Below are positions 8,561 to 17,631 of a stretch of 48,205 nt of DNA, piece after piece. Positions within the stretch are counted from its first letter, which is position 1. Each line of letters begins with the position of its first letter. Position numbers and translations under genes: made by a program. The notes under the pieces were generated by a model. It was not told the origin of the DNA and did not search any database. It saw nothing but the letters and a program-made list of their open reading frames with translations. The stretch comes from Flavobacteriaceae bacterium. GTDB taxonomy: Bacteria; Bacteroidota; Bacteroidia; Flavobacteriales; Flavobacteriaceae. The DNA lies in assembly GCA_002697255.1 (NCBI GenBank), contig NZUH01000027.1, forward strand, positions 8,283-56,487, given 5' to 3'.

Positions 8561-9420
8561 GTAAAAATATTTACATAATTGGTGTAGGATTAATTGGTGG
8601 TAGTTTTGCTATAGAGTTAAAAAAGCTTTTTCCAGATTCAAATTTAATCGGAATTGATAATTCTAAACAAAATTTAATAAGCGCCAAAAGATTAAAAATT
8701 ATTGACACCACAGCATCTGTCGATAATATTATCAACCCTTTCATTATACTGTTAGCCATTCCCGTAAAATCTATAATTGAGATTCTTCCAAATGTTTTAA
8801 ATAAAGTAAATACTAATACTATAGTTTTGGATTTTGGCTCTACAAAAAATTCGATTTGTAAATCGGTAATAAAACACAAAAATAGATCAAATTTTATTGC
8901 TGCTCACCCGATCGCTGGTACAGAATTTTCAGGTCCTTCTGCGGCTCATCATGGACTTTTTCAGAACAAGAATATTATTATTTGTGATCGTGAAAAAACA
9001 AATGATGAGGTTATTGATAAGGCAATTAAAATCTTTTCAAAAATGAAAATGAAAGTTACCTATATGAATTCCATTTCTCATGACAAGCACATAGCTTATG
9101 TTTCTCATCTTTCACACCTCAGCTCATTTATGCTAGGCAAAACTGTCATGGATGAAGAAGAAAATGAAAAAAATATTTTTGATATGGCGGGAAGTGGTTT
9201 TGAATCTACTGTAAGATTGGCTAAAAGTTCACCTAAAATGTGGGCTGATATTTTTGATGATAATAAGGTTAATGTTTTAAAATCACTTTCTGATTATATA
9301 TATAATCTTGAGCTTATTAAAAATTTAATTGAGAAATCTGAATTTAAAGAGTTAGAGTTACAGCTAAAAAAAACTAATTATATTAAAACGATATTAAAAG
9401 GAATAAATTATGAAGAATAG
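8557..9420 (+). CDS. tyrA: prephenate dehydrogenase
   Basis: This enzyme oxidatively decarboxylates prephenate to 4-hydroxyphenylpyruvate for tyrosine. The N-terminal Rossmann domain starts with 'IYIIGVGLIGGSFAIELKK'. 'FIAAHPIAGTEFSGPSAA' (about residues 112-130) holds the family's catalytic His/substrate segment, and 'HIAYVSHLSHLSSFML' belongs to the helical dimerisation domain. At 287 residues there is no ACT or mutase fusion, the usual flavobacterial form. It overlaps the previous gene by 4 bases (ATGA) and the next by 11, so the block is tightly coupled. Confidence 0.93.
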   Translation: MSKNIYIIGVGLIGGSFAIELKKLFPDSNLIGIDNSKQNLISAKRLKIIDTTASVDNIINPFIILLAIPVKSIIEILPNVLNKVNTNTIVLDFGSTKNSICKSVIKHKNRSNFIAAHPIAGTEFSGPSAAHHGLFQNKNIIICDREKTNDEVIDKAIKIFSKMKMKVTYMNSISHDKHIAYVSHLSHLSSFMLGKTVMDEEENEKNIFDMAGSGFESTVRLAKSSPKMWADIFDDNKVNVLKSLSDYIYNLELIKNLIEKSEFKELELQLKKTNYIKTILKGINYEE

Positions 9421-10495
9421 CAAAAGCTTAAGAAAATGGTTAGATGACATGAATCTTTCACATCCTCTTTTAATAGCCGGACCATGTAGTGCAGAAACGG
9501 AAAATCAGGTGCTAGATATCGCAAACCAGCTTAAAAATTCTGATGCTACAATATATAGAGCAGGTATATGGAAACCTAGAACTAGGCCTGGAAATTTTGA
9601 AGGAGTTGGTGCATTGGCATTAGAATGGCTAAAAAAAGTAAAAAAAGATACAGGAATTTTAACCACTACTGAAGTTGCTAATGCAAATCATGTTGACCTA
9701 GCTATAAAAAATGATATTGATATTTTATGGATTGGTGCTAGAACTACGGTGAGTCCTTTTATCGTTCAAGAGATAGCTGAGGCACTTAAGGGAACTAAAA
9801 AAATAGTTTTGGTAAAAAATCCTGTTAATCCTGATTTGTCTTTGTGGATGGGTGCTCTTGAAAGATTTTATTCTTCAGATATTAAAAATATTGGAGCTAT
9901 ACATAGAGGCTTTTCAACATATGAAAAAACTAAATACAGAAATAATCCAGAATGGCAAATTGCTATAGATTTACAAAGAAGACTTCCTGACTTACCGTTA
10001 ATATTAGACCCTTCGCATATTGCGGGTAGAAGAGATTTAATTTTTGATTTATGTCAAACAGCTCTTGATTTAAACTATGACGGTTTAATGATCGAAACAC
10101 ATAACGATCCTGATAATGCGTGGAGTGATGCAAAGCAGCAGATTACACCGGATGATTTAAAAATTTTAACTAAGAATTTAATTTTAAGAGGTATTACAAC
10201 TGACAATGAAGACTATATTGATAGCCTTAAGAATTTAAGGACACAAATTAATTTATATGATAATCAATTAATTAATATCTTAGGAAATAGAATGACTGTA
10301 GCTCAAAAAATCGGATTGTTAAAAAAGAAAAATAATGTTGCGGTTTTACAATCTAAGAGATGGAATGAAATATTGGGAAAAATGATTCTTGAAGGTGATG
10401 AAAAGAATTTGAGTGAGGAATTTATTTTAAAGGTTTTTAAGGCTATCCATCAAGAATCTATTAATCATCAAGAAACAATATTAAAAAATAATTAA
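9410..10495 (+). CDS. bifunctional 3-deoxy-7-phosphoheptulonate synthase / chorismate mutase
   Basis: This is a fusion of the first shikimate-pathway enzyme with chorismate mutase. Residues 15-260 form a DAHP/KDO8P synthase-type barrel: 'PLLIAGPCSAETENQV', 'RAGIWKPRTRPGNFEGVG', the Arg/Lys-rich 'ILWIGARTTVSPF', 'LVKNPVNPD', and the metal-binding 'LILDPSHIAGRRD'. Residues 270-345 are an AroQ-type chorismate mutase helix bundle ('LKNLRTQINLYDNQLINILGNRMTVAQKIG'). The mutase supplies prephenate to both PheA and TyrA, explaining why neither carries its own. Such fusions often let prephenate or chorismate inhibit the synthase through the mutase domain. Confidence 0.92.
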   Translation: MKNSKSLRKWLDDMNLSHPLLIAGPCSAETENQVLDIANQLKNSDATIYRAGIWKPRTRPGNFEGVGALALEWLKKVKKDTGILTTTEVANANHVDLAIKNDIDILWIGARTTVSPFIVQEIAEALKGTKKIVLVKNPVNPDLSLWMGALERFYSSDIKNIGAIHRGFSTYEKTKYRNNPEWQIAIDLQRRLPDLPLILDPSHIAGRRDLIFDLCQTALDLNYDGLMIETHNDPDNAWSDAKQQITPDDLKILTKNLILRGITTDNEDYIDSLKNLRTQINLYDNQLINILGNRMTVAQKIGLLKKKNNVAVLQSKRWNEILGKMILEGDEKNLSEEFILKVFKAIHQESINHQETILKNN

Positions 10496-10498
10496 TAA

Positions 10499-11428
10499 TT
10501 GACCGGAACAGTTTACAAATCTACAGGCTCATGGTACTCAGTGAAAACTGAACAAGGTATTTTCTATGACTGTAAAATTAAGGGCAAACTAAGACTTGAA
10601 AATTTTAAGAGTACCAACCCTATAGCGGTAGGTGACAAGGTTGACTTTCTGGTAGAAAGTAAAGGAGAAGAAAATATAGGTATTATCCAAAATATTCATC
10701 AAAGAAAAAACTACGTTGTAAGAAAGTCTGTTAATTTATCCAAACAATCACATATTTTAGCTTCTAATATAGATTTACTAGTAATGGTGATTACGTTAAA
10801 AGACCCCATTACAACCACTAGTTTTATTGATAGATTTTTGGTTAATTCGGAAGCATATTCTATTCCAACCTTATTGGTTTTTAACAAATATGATATCTAT
10901 AATAAGCAGGAAACTAATGCTGTAAATAACCTCATTAAAATTTACTCTGATATTGGATATAAGTATTTAAAAACTTCAACAATTAATAATCATAATATTG
11001 CAGAATTAAAAAAAATCATTTCTCATAAGACAATTATGTTTGGAGGACATTCAGGGGTAGGTAAAAGTTCCTTGATAAATTCGATTGATTCTTCTTTAGA
11101 CTTAAAAGTTGGCGATATTTCATTACAACATCTTCAAGGAAAACATACAACAACATACGCTGAGCTATTTGATTTAAATAACAGTACAAAGCTTATAGAT
11201 ACACCAGGTATTAAAGGTTTTGGTCTTATTAATTTTGAAAAAGAAGAAATTACAGATTTTTTCCCTGAGTTTTTAAAGCAAAAAACTAAATGCAAGTTTA
11301 GTAATTGCTTACATATTAATGAGCCAAAATGTCAAATTAAAGAAATGGTTGAGAAAAATTTAATTTCGTTAACCAGATATGAAAGTTATATACAGATTTT
11401 GAAAGATGATAATTTAAAGCATAGATAA
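10499..11428 (+). CDS. rsgA: ribosome small subunit-dependent GTPase A (RsgA/YjeQ)
   Basis: This circularly permuted GTPase checks late maturation of the 30S subunit. The N-terminal OB-fold covers about residues 1-75 ('GTVYKSTGSWYSVKTEQG'). The GTPase motifs appear in the permuted order G4 'VFNKYD', then the P-loop 'GHSGVGKSSLINS', then G3 'DTPGIKGF'. A C-terminal zinc site reads 'CKFSNCLHINEPKC' (C-x4-C-x-H-x5-C). Length (309) is normal. The start codon is TTG, three bases after the preceding stop; no ATG gives the full OB-fold. Confidence 0.93.
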   Translation: MTGTVYKSTGSWYSVKTEQGIFYDCKIKGKLRLENFKSTNPIAVGDKVDFLVESKGEENIGIIQNIHQRKNYVVRKSVNLSKQSHILASNIDLLVMVITLKDPITTTSFIDRFLVNSEAYSIPTLLVFNKYDIYNKQETNAVNNLIKIYSDIGYKYLKTSTINNHNIAELKKIISHKTIMFGGHSGVGKSSLINSIDSSLDLKVGDISLQHLQGKHTTTYAELFDLNNSTKLIDTPGIKGFGLINFEKEEITDFFPEFLKQKTKCKFSNCLHINEPKCQIKEMVEKNLISLTRYESYIQILKDDNLKHR

Positions 11429-11869
11429 TTGAAATTAATAATCCAAAGAGTCAAAGAATCAAGTTTAGAAATTGAAAATAAAATATTTTCTTCTATTGGA
11501 TTTGGTATGGTTGTGCTTATTGGAATTTCAAAAACCGATAATAGAGATATTGCTAAAAATTTGGCAGATAAAATTTCAAAACTTAGGATTTTTAACGGCG
11601 ATAACGGAAAAATGGATAAAAATATTCAGGAAATTAACGGAGAAGTATTAGTTGTAAGTCAATTCACATTATATGCAGATACAAAAAAGGGTAATAGACC
11701 CAGTTTTATAAGTGCTGCTAAACCAGAGATGGCTGTCAATTTATATTCTTATTTTATTGAACAATTACAAAAATTAGTCAAATCAAAAATTAAAACAGGA
11801 AAATTTGGTGCTGACATGAAAGTTAAACTTATTAATGACGGTCCTGTGACTATAATATTAGAAAAATAA
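11429..11869 (+). CDS. dtd: D-aminoacyl-tRNA deacylase
   Basis: This enzyme hydrolyses D-amino acids (classically D-Tyr) and misloaded Gly from tRNA. The hallmark active-site motif 'SQFTLYADTKKGNRPSF' is at about residues 77-93 and the second, Gly-Pro motif is 'NDGPVTI' near the end. Length (146) is typical. It starts with TTG immediately after the rsgA stop, so the pair is co-translated. Its presence in a Tyr/Phe operon is housekeeping linkage rather than evidence of function. Confidence 0.93.
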   Translation: MKLIIQRVKESSLEIENKIFSSIGFGMVVLIGISKTDNRDIAKNLADKISKLRIFNGDNGKMDKNIQEINGEVLVVSQFTLYADTKKGNRPSFISAAKPEMAVNLYSYFIEQLQKLVKSKIKTGKFGADMKVKLINDGPVTIILEK

Positions 11870-11879
11870 ATTTTAAACT

Positions 11880-12206
11880 ATGGAAATTAAAAATTTACAG
11901 TTAAGAGTGGATAATTGGATTAAAAATCATGGGGTTAGGTATTTTAATGAGTTAACGAATATGGCTCAATTAACAGAAGAGGTCGGAGAGGTAGCCAGAA
12001 TAATATCTAGAAAGTATGGAGAGCAGAGTTTTAAAGATTCAGATGAAAAGATTGATTTAGCAGGAGAATTATCAGACGTTTTATTTGTTTTATTGTGTTT
12101 AGCAAATCAAACTGGAGTTGATCTTCAAAAATCATTTGATGATAGACTTAAAATGAAAGCCGACAGGGATCATGAAAGACATCACTCAAATAAAAAGTTA
12201 AGCTAA
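11880..12206 (+). CDS. MazG-family nucleotide pyrophosphohydrolase (short form)
   Basis: This 108-residue all-alpha NTP pyrophosphatase is of the single-domain MazG-like type. The Mg2+-binding EExxE motif is in 'MAQLTEEVGEVARII' (about residues 27-41), with the second acidic motif in 'DLAGELSDVLFVLLCLANQ' (about 60-78). Such enzymes hydrolyse non-canonical or excess NTPs to NMP and pyrophosphate. The gene sits between dtd and aroA with tiny gaps and belongs to the same transcription unit. The exact substrate is unknown. Confidence 0.87.
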   Translation: MEIKNLQLRVDNWIKNHGVRYFNELTNMAQLTEEVGEVARIISRKYGEQSFKDSDEKIDLAGELSDVLFVLLCLANQTGVDLQKSFDDRLKMKADRDHERHHSNKKLS

Positions 12207-13421
12207 ATGAATTGTTTGTTAGTAAAAGCTAATTTAAAATTTAACAATATTTCAATTCCTGGATCAAAAAGTGAGTCAAATCGATTATTGATCTTAAAAA
12301 GTCTTTATAATAATATTTCAATTATAAATATTTCGGATTGTGATGACACGAGGTTTTTAAATAGCGCCCTAATCGAGAGTAAAAATTATGTTGACATTGG
12401 TCATGCTGGAACAGCAATGCGGTTTTTAACAGCTCTTTTTTCGATTAATACTTCATCTACTATAAAGCTTTCAGGATCATTGAGAATGAAACAAAGACCT
12501 ATTAAAATTTTAGTAGATGCATTGAGGGATATTGGAGCTAATATTGATTATCTGGAGAATGATGGATACCCTCCTTTGATAATAAAGCCTTCAATTATTA
12601 AAGGAGGAAAAATATATATTGATTCTTCTGTCAGTAGCCAATACATTTCATCATTATTATTAATCGCTCCTAAAATAAATGGCGGTTTAAAAATTAATTT
12701 AACAGGGAAAGAAACATCAATTCCCTATATTAAAATGACAATTAATTTATTAGAGCAAATTGGTGTAGAGATAGTCTCAAAAAAAAATTATATTCGTGTT
12801 AAAGAGTTAAAAAGTGCTAGACCAAAAGAAATTATTGTCGAATCAGATTGGTCATCTGCATCTTATTTTTATTCTATTGTTGCAATGGCCTCAATTGGTT
12901 ATAAGCTTAGCTTAAATAGTTTTAAGAAGGATAGTATTCAAGGTGATAGTCATGTAAAAACTATTTATGAAAGCTTTGGAGTAAAAACAACCTTTTTAAA
13001 TAATCATATTGAATTGGAAAAAGTATCAAATATTCAACAACCCATATCTTTAGATTTATCTTCTAATCCAGATTTAGCTCAAACTATATGTGTTACATGC
13101 CTTGGATTAAAGGTTTCTTGTAAACTTACGGGTATACACACATTAAAAATTAAAGAGACTGACAGGATAGAAGCTTTACAAAATGAATTAAGTAAGTTCG
13201 GTTTAGTGGTTGATACAACTGCTGACTCAATTAGGTTTAATTATGTAACAACTTTGAGTTCTTGTATAAAAATAAGAACATATGATGATCATAGAATGGC
13301 CATGGCTTTTGCTTGTTTGGGTGTTAAAACCAATATTGAAATTTTAAATTCTGAAGTAGTTTCAAAATCATATCCTTCTTTTTGGTCAGATCTATATAAA
13401 ATAGGAATTACTTCAAAATAA
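12207..13421 (+). CDS. aroA: 3-phosphoshikimate 1-carboxyvinyltransferase (EPSP synthase)
   Basis: This enzyme joins shikimate-3-phosphate and phosphoenolpyruvate, the sixth shikimate step. Motifs include 'IPGSKSESNRLLIL' (the S3P/PEP Lys-Ser segment), 'DIGHAGTAMRFLTALF' (around residue 70), 'RMKQRPIKILVDAL', 'SSQYISSLLLIAP', 'KIKETDRIEALQNEL' and 'TYDDHRMAMAFA'. Length (404) is slightly short but complete. It starts one base after the mazG-like stop and closes the aromatic operon; the next gene has its own promoter. Confidence 0.94.
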   Translation: MNCLLVKANLKFNNISIPGSKSESNRLLILKSLYNNISIINISDCDDTRFLNSALIESKNYVDIGHAGTAMRFLTALFSINTSSTIKLSGSLRMKQRPIKILVDALRDIGANIDYLENDGYPPLIIKPSIIKGGKIYIDSSVSSQYISSLLLIAPKINGGLKINLTGKETSIPYIKMTINLLEQIGVEIVSKKNYIRVKELKSARPKEIIVESDWSSASYFYSIVAMASIGYKLSLNSFKKDSIQGDSHVKTIYESFGVKTTFLNNHIELEKVSNIQQPISLDLSSNPDLAQTICVTCLGLKVSCKLTGIHTLKIKETDRIEALQNELSKFGLVVDTTADSIRFNYVTTLSSCIKIRTYDDHRMAMAFACLGVKTNIEILNSEVVSKSYPSFWSDLYKIGITSK

Positions 13422-13436
13422 AATAATCCTATTTAC

Positions 13437-13468
13437 TTGACAACCCCTATATCGAGATTGTATATTTG
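13437..13468 (+). promoter_or_regulatory. Bacteroidota-type promoter for queA
   Basis: TTGACA (13437-13442) serves as the -33 element and TATATTTG (13461-13468) matches the phylum's -7 consensus TAnnTTTG, with 21 bases between TTG and TA. Transcription would begin about 7 bases further on, leaving a leader of roughly 15-20 bases before queA. This is one of the two cleanest promoters in the window. Confidence 0.72.
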
Positions 13469-13488
13469 CAACTTCTAAAATATTTGCT

Positions 13489-14544
13489 ATGAGAATGAAA
13501 CTTTCAGATTTTAATTATGAGTTACCTCAAGAATTACTTTCAGAATACCCAAGTGTAAACAGAGATGAATCCCGTTTAATGGTAGTTAACAGAGAAGATC
13601 AATCTATTCATCACAGACAATTTAAGGATATGATAGATTATTTTGACGAGAATGATATAATTGTATTAAATAATACTAAAGTTTTTCCCGCTAGACTGTA
13701 TGGAAACAAGGAAAAAACTGGAGCTAGAATTGAGGTTTTTCTTTTAAGGGAATTAAATGCAGAACAAAGATTATGGGATGTTTTAGTCGATCCAGCTAGA
13801 AAAATTAGAATAGGAAATAAACTATATTTTGGTAACGATGAGAGTTTAGTTGCTGAGGTAATCGATAATACGACATCTAGAGGCAGAACATTAAGATTCT
13901 TATGTGATGTCGGTTATGAAGACTTTAGAAAGTTATTAATTAATCTTGGTCAAACTCCTCTACCTAAATATATTAATAGAGAAGTCGAGCCTGAGGATAA
14001 GGTTAGATATCAAACTATTTATGCTAAACATGAAGGAGCTGTAGCTGCACCGACAGCTGGTTTACATTTCTCAAAGCATCTAATGAAAAGACTTGAAATA
14101 AAAGGAATAAATTTTTCAGAAATAACATTACATATAGGATTAGGATCGTTTAATCCTGTTGAAGTTGAAGATTTATCCAAGCACAAAATGGATAGTGAAA
14201 GGGTAATAATCGAAAAAGACTCTGCAAATCTTATAAATAATGGATTATTTGAAAAAAGAAAAATTTGTGCAGTCGGTACTACGGTAATGAGAGCTATAGA
14301 AAGTTCAGTTTCTTCAAAGGGTATGATTAATGAATTTAACGGGTGGACAAATAAATTTATTTTCCCCCCTTATAATTTTAATATAGCCAATTCTATGATT
14401 ACTAATTTTCATATGCCAAAATCAACCCTATTAATGATGACATCTGCTTTTATGGGTAATGATTTCATGAACAAGGCATATGAAGAAGCAATTAAGGAAA
14501 AATATAATTTTCTTAGTTATGGAGATTCAATGTTAATTATTTAA
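13489..14544 (+). CDS. queA: S-adenosylmethionine:tRNA ribosyltransferase-isomerase
   Basis: QueA transfers the ribosyl group of SAM to preQ1 in tRNA, making epoxyqueuosine. Diagnostic segments are '[17 protein letters not shown]', '[12 protein letters not shown]', '[14 protein letters not shown]', '[13 protein letters not shown]' and '[13 protein letters not shown]'. Length (351) is typical. The sequence starts ATG AGA ATG AAA; comparison with relatives (MKLSDF...) favours the second ATG at 13495, six bases downstream. It follows a strong promoter and is probably cotranscribed with rlmN, 6 bases away. Confidence 0.93.
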   Translation: MRMKLSDFNYELPQELLSEYPSVNRDESRLMVVNREDQSIHHRQFKDMIDYFDENDIIVLNNTKVFPARLYGNKEKTGARIEVFLLRELNAEQRLWDVLVDPARKIRIGNKLYFGNDESLVAEVIDNTTSRGRTLRFLCDVGYEDFRKLLINLGQTPLPKYINREVEPEDKVRYQTIYAKHEGAVAAPTAGLHFSKHLMKRLEIKGINFSEITLHIGLGSFNPVEVEDLSKHKMDSERVIIEKDSANLINNGLFEKRKICAVGTTVMRAIESSVSSKGMINEFNGWTNKFIFPPYNFNIANSMITNFHMPKSTLLMMTSAFMGNDFMNKAYEEAIKEKYNFLSYGDSMLII

Positions 14545-14550
14545 ATCATT

Positions 14551-15588
14551 TTGATTTCAAAAAAAGATATAAGATCTCTTAACGAACAGGAATTTAAAGA
14601 TATTTTAATATTAAATTCATTTAAACCTTTTAGAGCTAATCAGATTTTTCACTGGTTATGGAAAAAGTCTGTATATAGTTTTTATGAAATGACCAATTTG
14701 CCAGATAGGCTAATTGAATTTCTTGATAAGAACTTTATTATAAATAATATTAAGATTCATAAAACACAAAAGAGTACTGACGGAACGATTAAATATGCAA
14801 TTGAATTACATGATGGATTTATCGTTGAATGTGTGCTAATTCCAACTAAAAATAGAATAACTGCATGTGTTTCATCTCAAGTTGGATGTAGTTTAAATTG
14901 TAAGTTTTGTGCTACTGCTAGACTTAAAAGGATGAGAAATTTAAAAGCTGATGAGATTTATGATCAAGTAGTTTTGATCAGTAAACAAGCTAGAGAATTC
15001 TTTAATAAACCACTTACTAATATTGTCTTTATGGGTATGGGTGAGCCGCTAATGAATTATAAAAATGTTGTAAAGTCAATTGATAAAATTTCATCAAAAT
15101 CAGGTTTAGGTATGTCTCCAAAAAGAATAGTTGTATCAACCTCTGGAGTTCCTAAAATGATCAGGAAAATTGCGGATGATAATGTAAAATTTAAACTAGC
15201 TGTTTCTTTACATTCTGCGGTAAACGAAGTCAGAACTTCAATCATGCCATTTAACGAAAAAATGAATTTAGATGAACTATCTGAATCTTTACAGTATTGG
15301 TATACTAAAACCAAGAATATTATAACCTTTGAATATGTAGTATGGAAAGGAGTTAATGATAAAATAGAGGATATTAAGGCTTTAGTAAAATTTTGTAAAA
15401 AAGTCCCAAGTAAGGTAAATTTAATTCAATATAATAGCATAGATGACCCTAATTTTGTACAAGCACCCAAAAGTATTTTAGATAATTATATTCAATTATT
15501 AGAGTCTAATAAAATAAAGGCTACAATTCGTAAATCTAGAGGTCAAGATATTGACGCTGCTTGTGGTCAGCTTGCAAATAAAAGTTAA
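14551..15588 (+). CDS. rlmN: 23S rRNA (A2503-C2)/tRNA (A37-C2) methyltransferase RlmN
   Basis: This is a radical-SAM dual-specificity methyltransferase. The cluster-binding CxxxCxxC is 'CSLNCKFCATARLKRMRN' (about residues 112-130). 'VFMGMGEPLMNY' is the SAM-binding GEP motif, and the second mechanistic Cys lies in the C-terminal 'RGQDIDAACGQLA'. Length (345) is normal. The start is TTG (ISKKDIRSL...), 6 bases after queA; no in-frame ATG allows a complete N-terminal domain. The resistance relative Cfr is less likely given housekeeping context. Confidence 0.92.
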   Translation: MISKKDIRSLNEQEFKDILILNSFKPFRANQIFHWLWKKSVYSFYEMTNLPDRLIEFLDKNFIINNIKIHKTQKSTDGTIKYAIELHDGFIVECVLIPTKNRITACVSSQVGCSLNCKFCATARLKRMRNLKADEIYDQVVLISKQAREFFNKPLTNIVFMGMGEPLMNYKNVVKSIDKISSKSGLGMSPKRIVVSTSGVPKMIRKIADDNVKFKLAVSLHSAVNEVRTSIMPFNEKMNLDELSESLQYWYTKTKNIITFEYVVWKGVNDKIEDIKALVKFCKKVPSKVNLIQYNSIDDPNFVQAPKSILDNYIQLLESNKIKATIRKSRGQDIDAACGQLANKS

Positions 15589-15687
15589 AAAATTTCAAAA
15601 GATAAATATCTTATATATTTTGAATTTAAAATAGAGGTTTTATCATTATTAATTTATTAAATTACATAGCTAAATAATTTAAAACAT

Positions 15688-17631
15688 TTGATTTCTAAAA
15701 ATACCATACAGAAAGTTTTTGAAACTGCACTCGTTGAGGAGGTTATTGGTGATTTTGTACAGTTGAAAAAATCAGGATCAAATTTTAAAGGATTAAGTCC
15801 TTTTAGTGAAGAAAGAACACCAAGTTTTATGGTTTCTCCTGCCAAACAAATTTGGAAAGATTTCTCAAGTGGAAAGGGTGGTACTGTTATAACTTTTTTA
15901 ATGGAGCATGAGCAATACACCTATCCAGAAGCGATTAAATACATTGCTAATAAATATAATATTGAAGTTGAAGAAACTCAGAAAACAGCTGATCAAATAA
16001 TCGAGGAAAATGAAAAGGAAAGTCTTTTTTTAATTTCTAATTATGCTAAAAATTATTTTAAGAAAAATCTATTTTTAGAGGAAGGTAAGACGATTGCTTT
16101 ATCTTATTTAAAAGAAAGAGGATTTGATGACTTATCAATTGAAAAATTTGAAATCGGATATTCGATAAAAAAAAATGATGATTTTTCTTCTACATCAATT
16201 AAAGCTGGTTATAAGTCAAATTATTTAGAGAAAACCGGTCTTATAATAGTAAAAGAATCTAGTAATATAGACAGGTTTAGAGGTAGAATTATTTTTCCGA
16301 TAAGAAGTATGTCTGGAAGAGTTCTTGGGTTTGGTGGAAGAATATTGGGGGTTTCAAAAAATATTGCAAAATATATTAATTCTCCAGAATCTTTAATCTA
16401 TCAAAAAAGTAAAGTTTTATATGGAATTTATGAAAGCAAACAATCAATTGTCAAAGAAGATAATTGTTATTTGGTGGAAGGCTATACAGATGTTATAAAA
16501 ATGCATCAAAGTGGAATATCAAATGTAGTTTCCTCATCTGGAACTGCTCTTACAGAAAATCAAATTAGACTGATCAGTAGACTTACTAAAAATATCACTG
16601 TTGTCTTTGATGGTGATGATGCTGGTTCAAGAGCGACCTTGAGAGGTATAGATTTAATATTAGAGCAAGGGGTAAATGTTAAGATATGTAATTTACCTAA
16701 AAATGAAGACCCTGACTCGTTTGTTAGTGGGAAAAATATAGAAGAGATCAAATCATACTTTAATGATAACTCTAAAGATTTTATCGTTTATAAAGCATCT
16801 TTATTAAATAAATCTGATAATGACCCCGTCAAAAAAGCAGCTGCTATTAGAGACATGGTTGAAAGTATTTCAAAAATATCTGATCAGATTAAACGTGAAA
16901 TATATGTTAAGGAATGTTCTTTAATAATGGATATAAGCGAACAAGTACTATATAGTACTTTAGCTCAGATTAGGAAGAAAGATTTTAATTCTCAAAATAA
17001 GAAACCAAAAAGAAAATTTGAATCTATTTCACTGGTAAAGGGTGATAAAAATAACATAGAAATAAACGCACTTTATGAATTAGAAAAAAAAATTATAGAA
17101 ATTTTATTATTGTATGGTAACGAATTAATTGATTTTGAGGAAGAGGTTTTTTCTCAAAATGAACAAGGTTTAACAGAAACTAATTTATCTAAAAGATCGT
17201 TAAAAGTTTTTGAAAAAGTATACATGGATTTGCACATTGATGAAATGGAATTTTCAAATGATAATTTCAAAAAAATATATTTCAATATTATTGAGTGTTT
17301 TAATGAAAACAAAGAGATTAATATAGATAAATTTATTAATAAATTATCAGAAACTCAACAGCTTGAAGTGACTAATATAATTATGGATAATGAAAAGTAT
17401 TTTCTGCATAACTGGGAGAAAAACAACATATATCCCAAGTCAAAAAAGAATTCACTGGCCCAGTTTACGATTGAAACAATTTTAAATTTAAGATGTTTTT
17501 TAATTGATAAAAAGGTGAATGGGTTCAAAGATAAAGATTTAAATAAAAATCCAGATTCTATTTTGGAAGAGGTGGTGAATTACTCAAATTTAAAAAAACT
17601 ACTTTCTGAAAAATTAAACAGAGTATTATGA
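15688..17631 (+). CDS. dnaG: DNA primase lacking the zinc-finger cysteines
   Basis: DnaG makes RNA primers for replication. The N-terminal CHC2-type domain is recognisable but has lost its metal ligands: the usual CPFH is 'SPFSEERTPSF', and the CFxC pair is replaced by 'IWKDFSSGKGGTVITF'. The catalytic Toprim core includes 'YLVEGYTDVIKMHQSG' (about residues 262-277) and 'VVFDGDDAGSRATLRG' (about 305). The C-terminal helicase-binding region is divergent. The start codon is TTG at 15688, giving the N-terminus MISKNTIQKVFE expected for flavobacterial DnaG. It is convergent with nadE, overlapping by 6 bases. The zinc-less form is, from memory, usual in flavobacteria. Confidence 0.93.
   Translation: MISKNTIQKVFETALVEEVIGDFVQLKKSGSNFKGLSPFSEERTPSFMVSPAKQIWKDFSSGKGGTVITFLMEHEQYTYPEAIKYIANKYNIEVEETQKTADQIIEENEKESLFLISNYAKNYFKKNLFLEEGKTIALSYLKERGFDDLSIEKFEIGYSIKKNDDFSSTSIKAGYKSNYLEKTGLIIVKESSNIDRFRGRIIFPIRSMSGRVLGFGGRILGVSKNIAKYINSPESLIYQKSKVLYGIYESKQSIVKEDNCYLVEGYTDVIKMHQSGISNVVSSSGTALTENQIRLISRLTKNITVVFDGDDAGSRATLRGIDLILEQGVNVKICNLPKNEDPDSFVSGKNIEEIKSYFNDNSKDFIVYKASLLNKSDNDPVKKAAAIRDMVESISKISDQIKREIYVKECSLIMDISEQVLYSTLAQIRKKDFNSQNKKPKRKFESISLVKGDKNNIEINALYELEKKIIEILLLYGNELIDFEEEVFSQNEQGLTETNLSKRSLKVFEKVYMDLHIDEMEFSNDNFKKIYFNIIECFNENKEINIDKFINKLSETQQLEVTNIIMDNEKYFLHNWEKNNIYPKSKKNSLAQFTIETILNLRCFLIDKKVNGFKDKDLNKNPDSILEEVVNYSNLKKLLSEKLNRVL

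Noticed and set aside
15597-15617. Small inverted repeat AAGATA/TATCTT between rlmN and dnaG as a terminator
   Set aside because: Only six A/T-rich pairs and no T-run after it; not distinguishable from AT-rich background.
15657-15920. 87-residue minus-strand ORF over the start of dnaG
   Set aside because: Antisense to conserved DnaG N-terminal sequence, with no family similarity.
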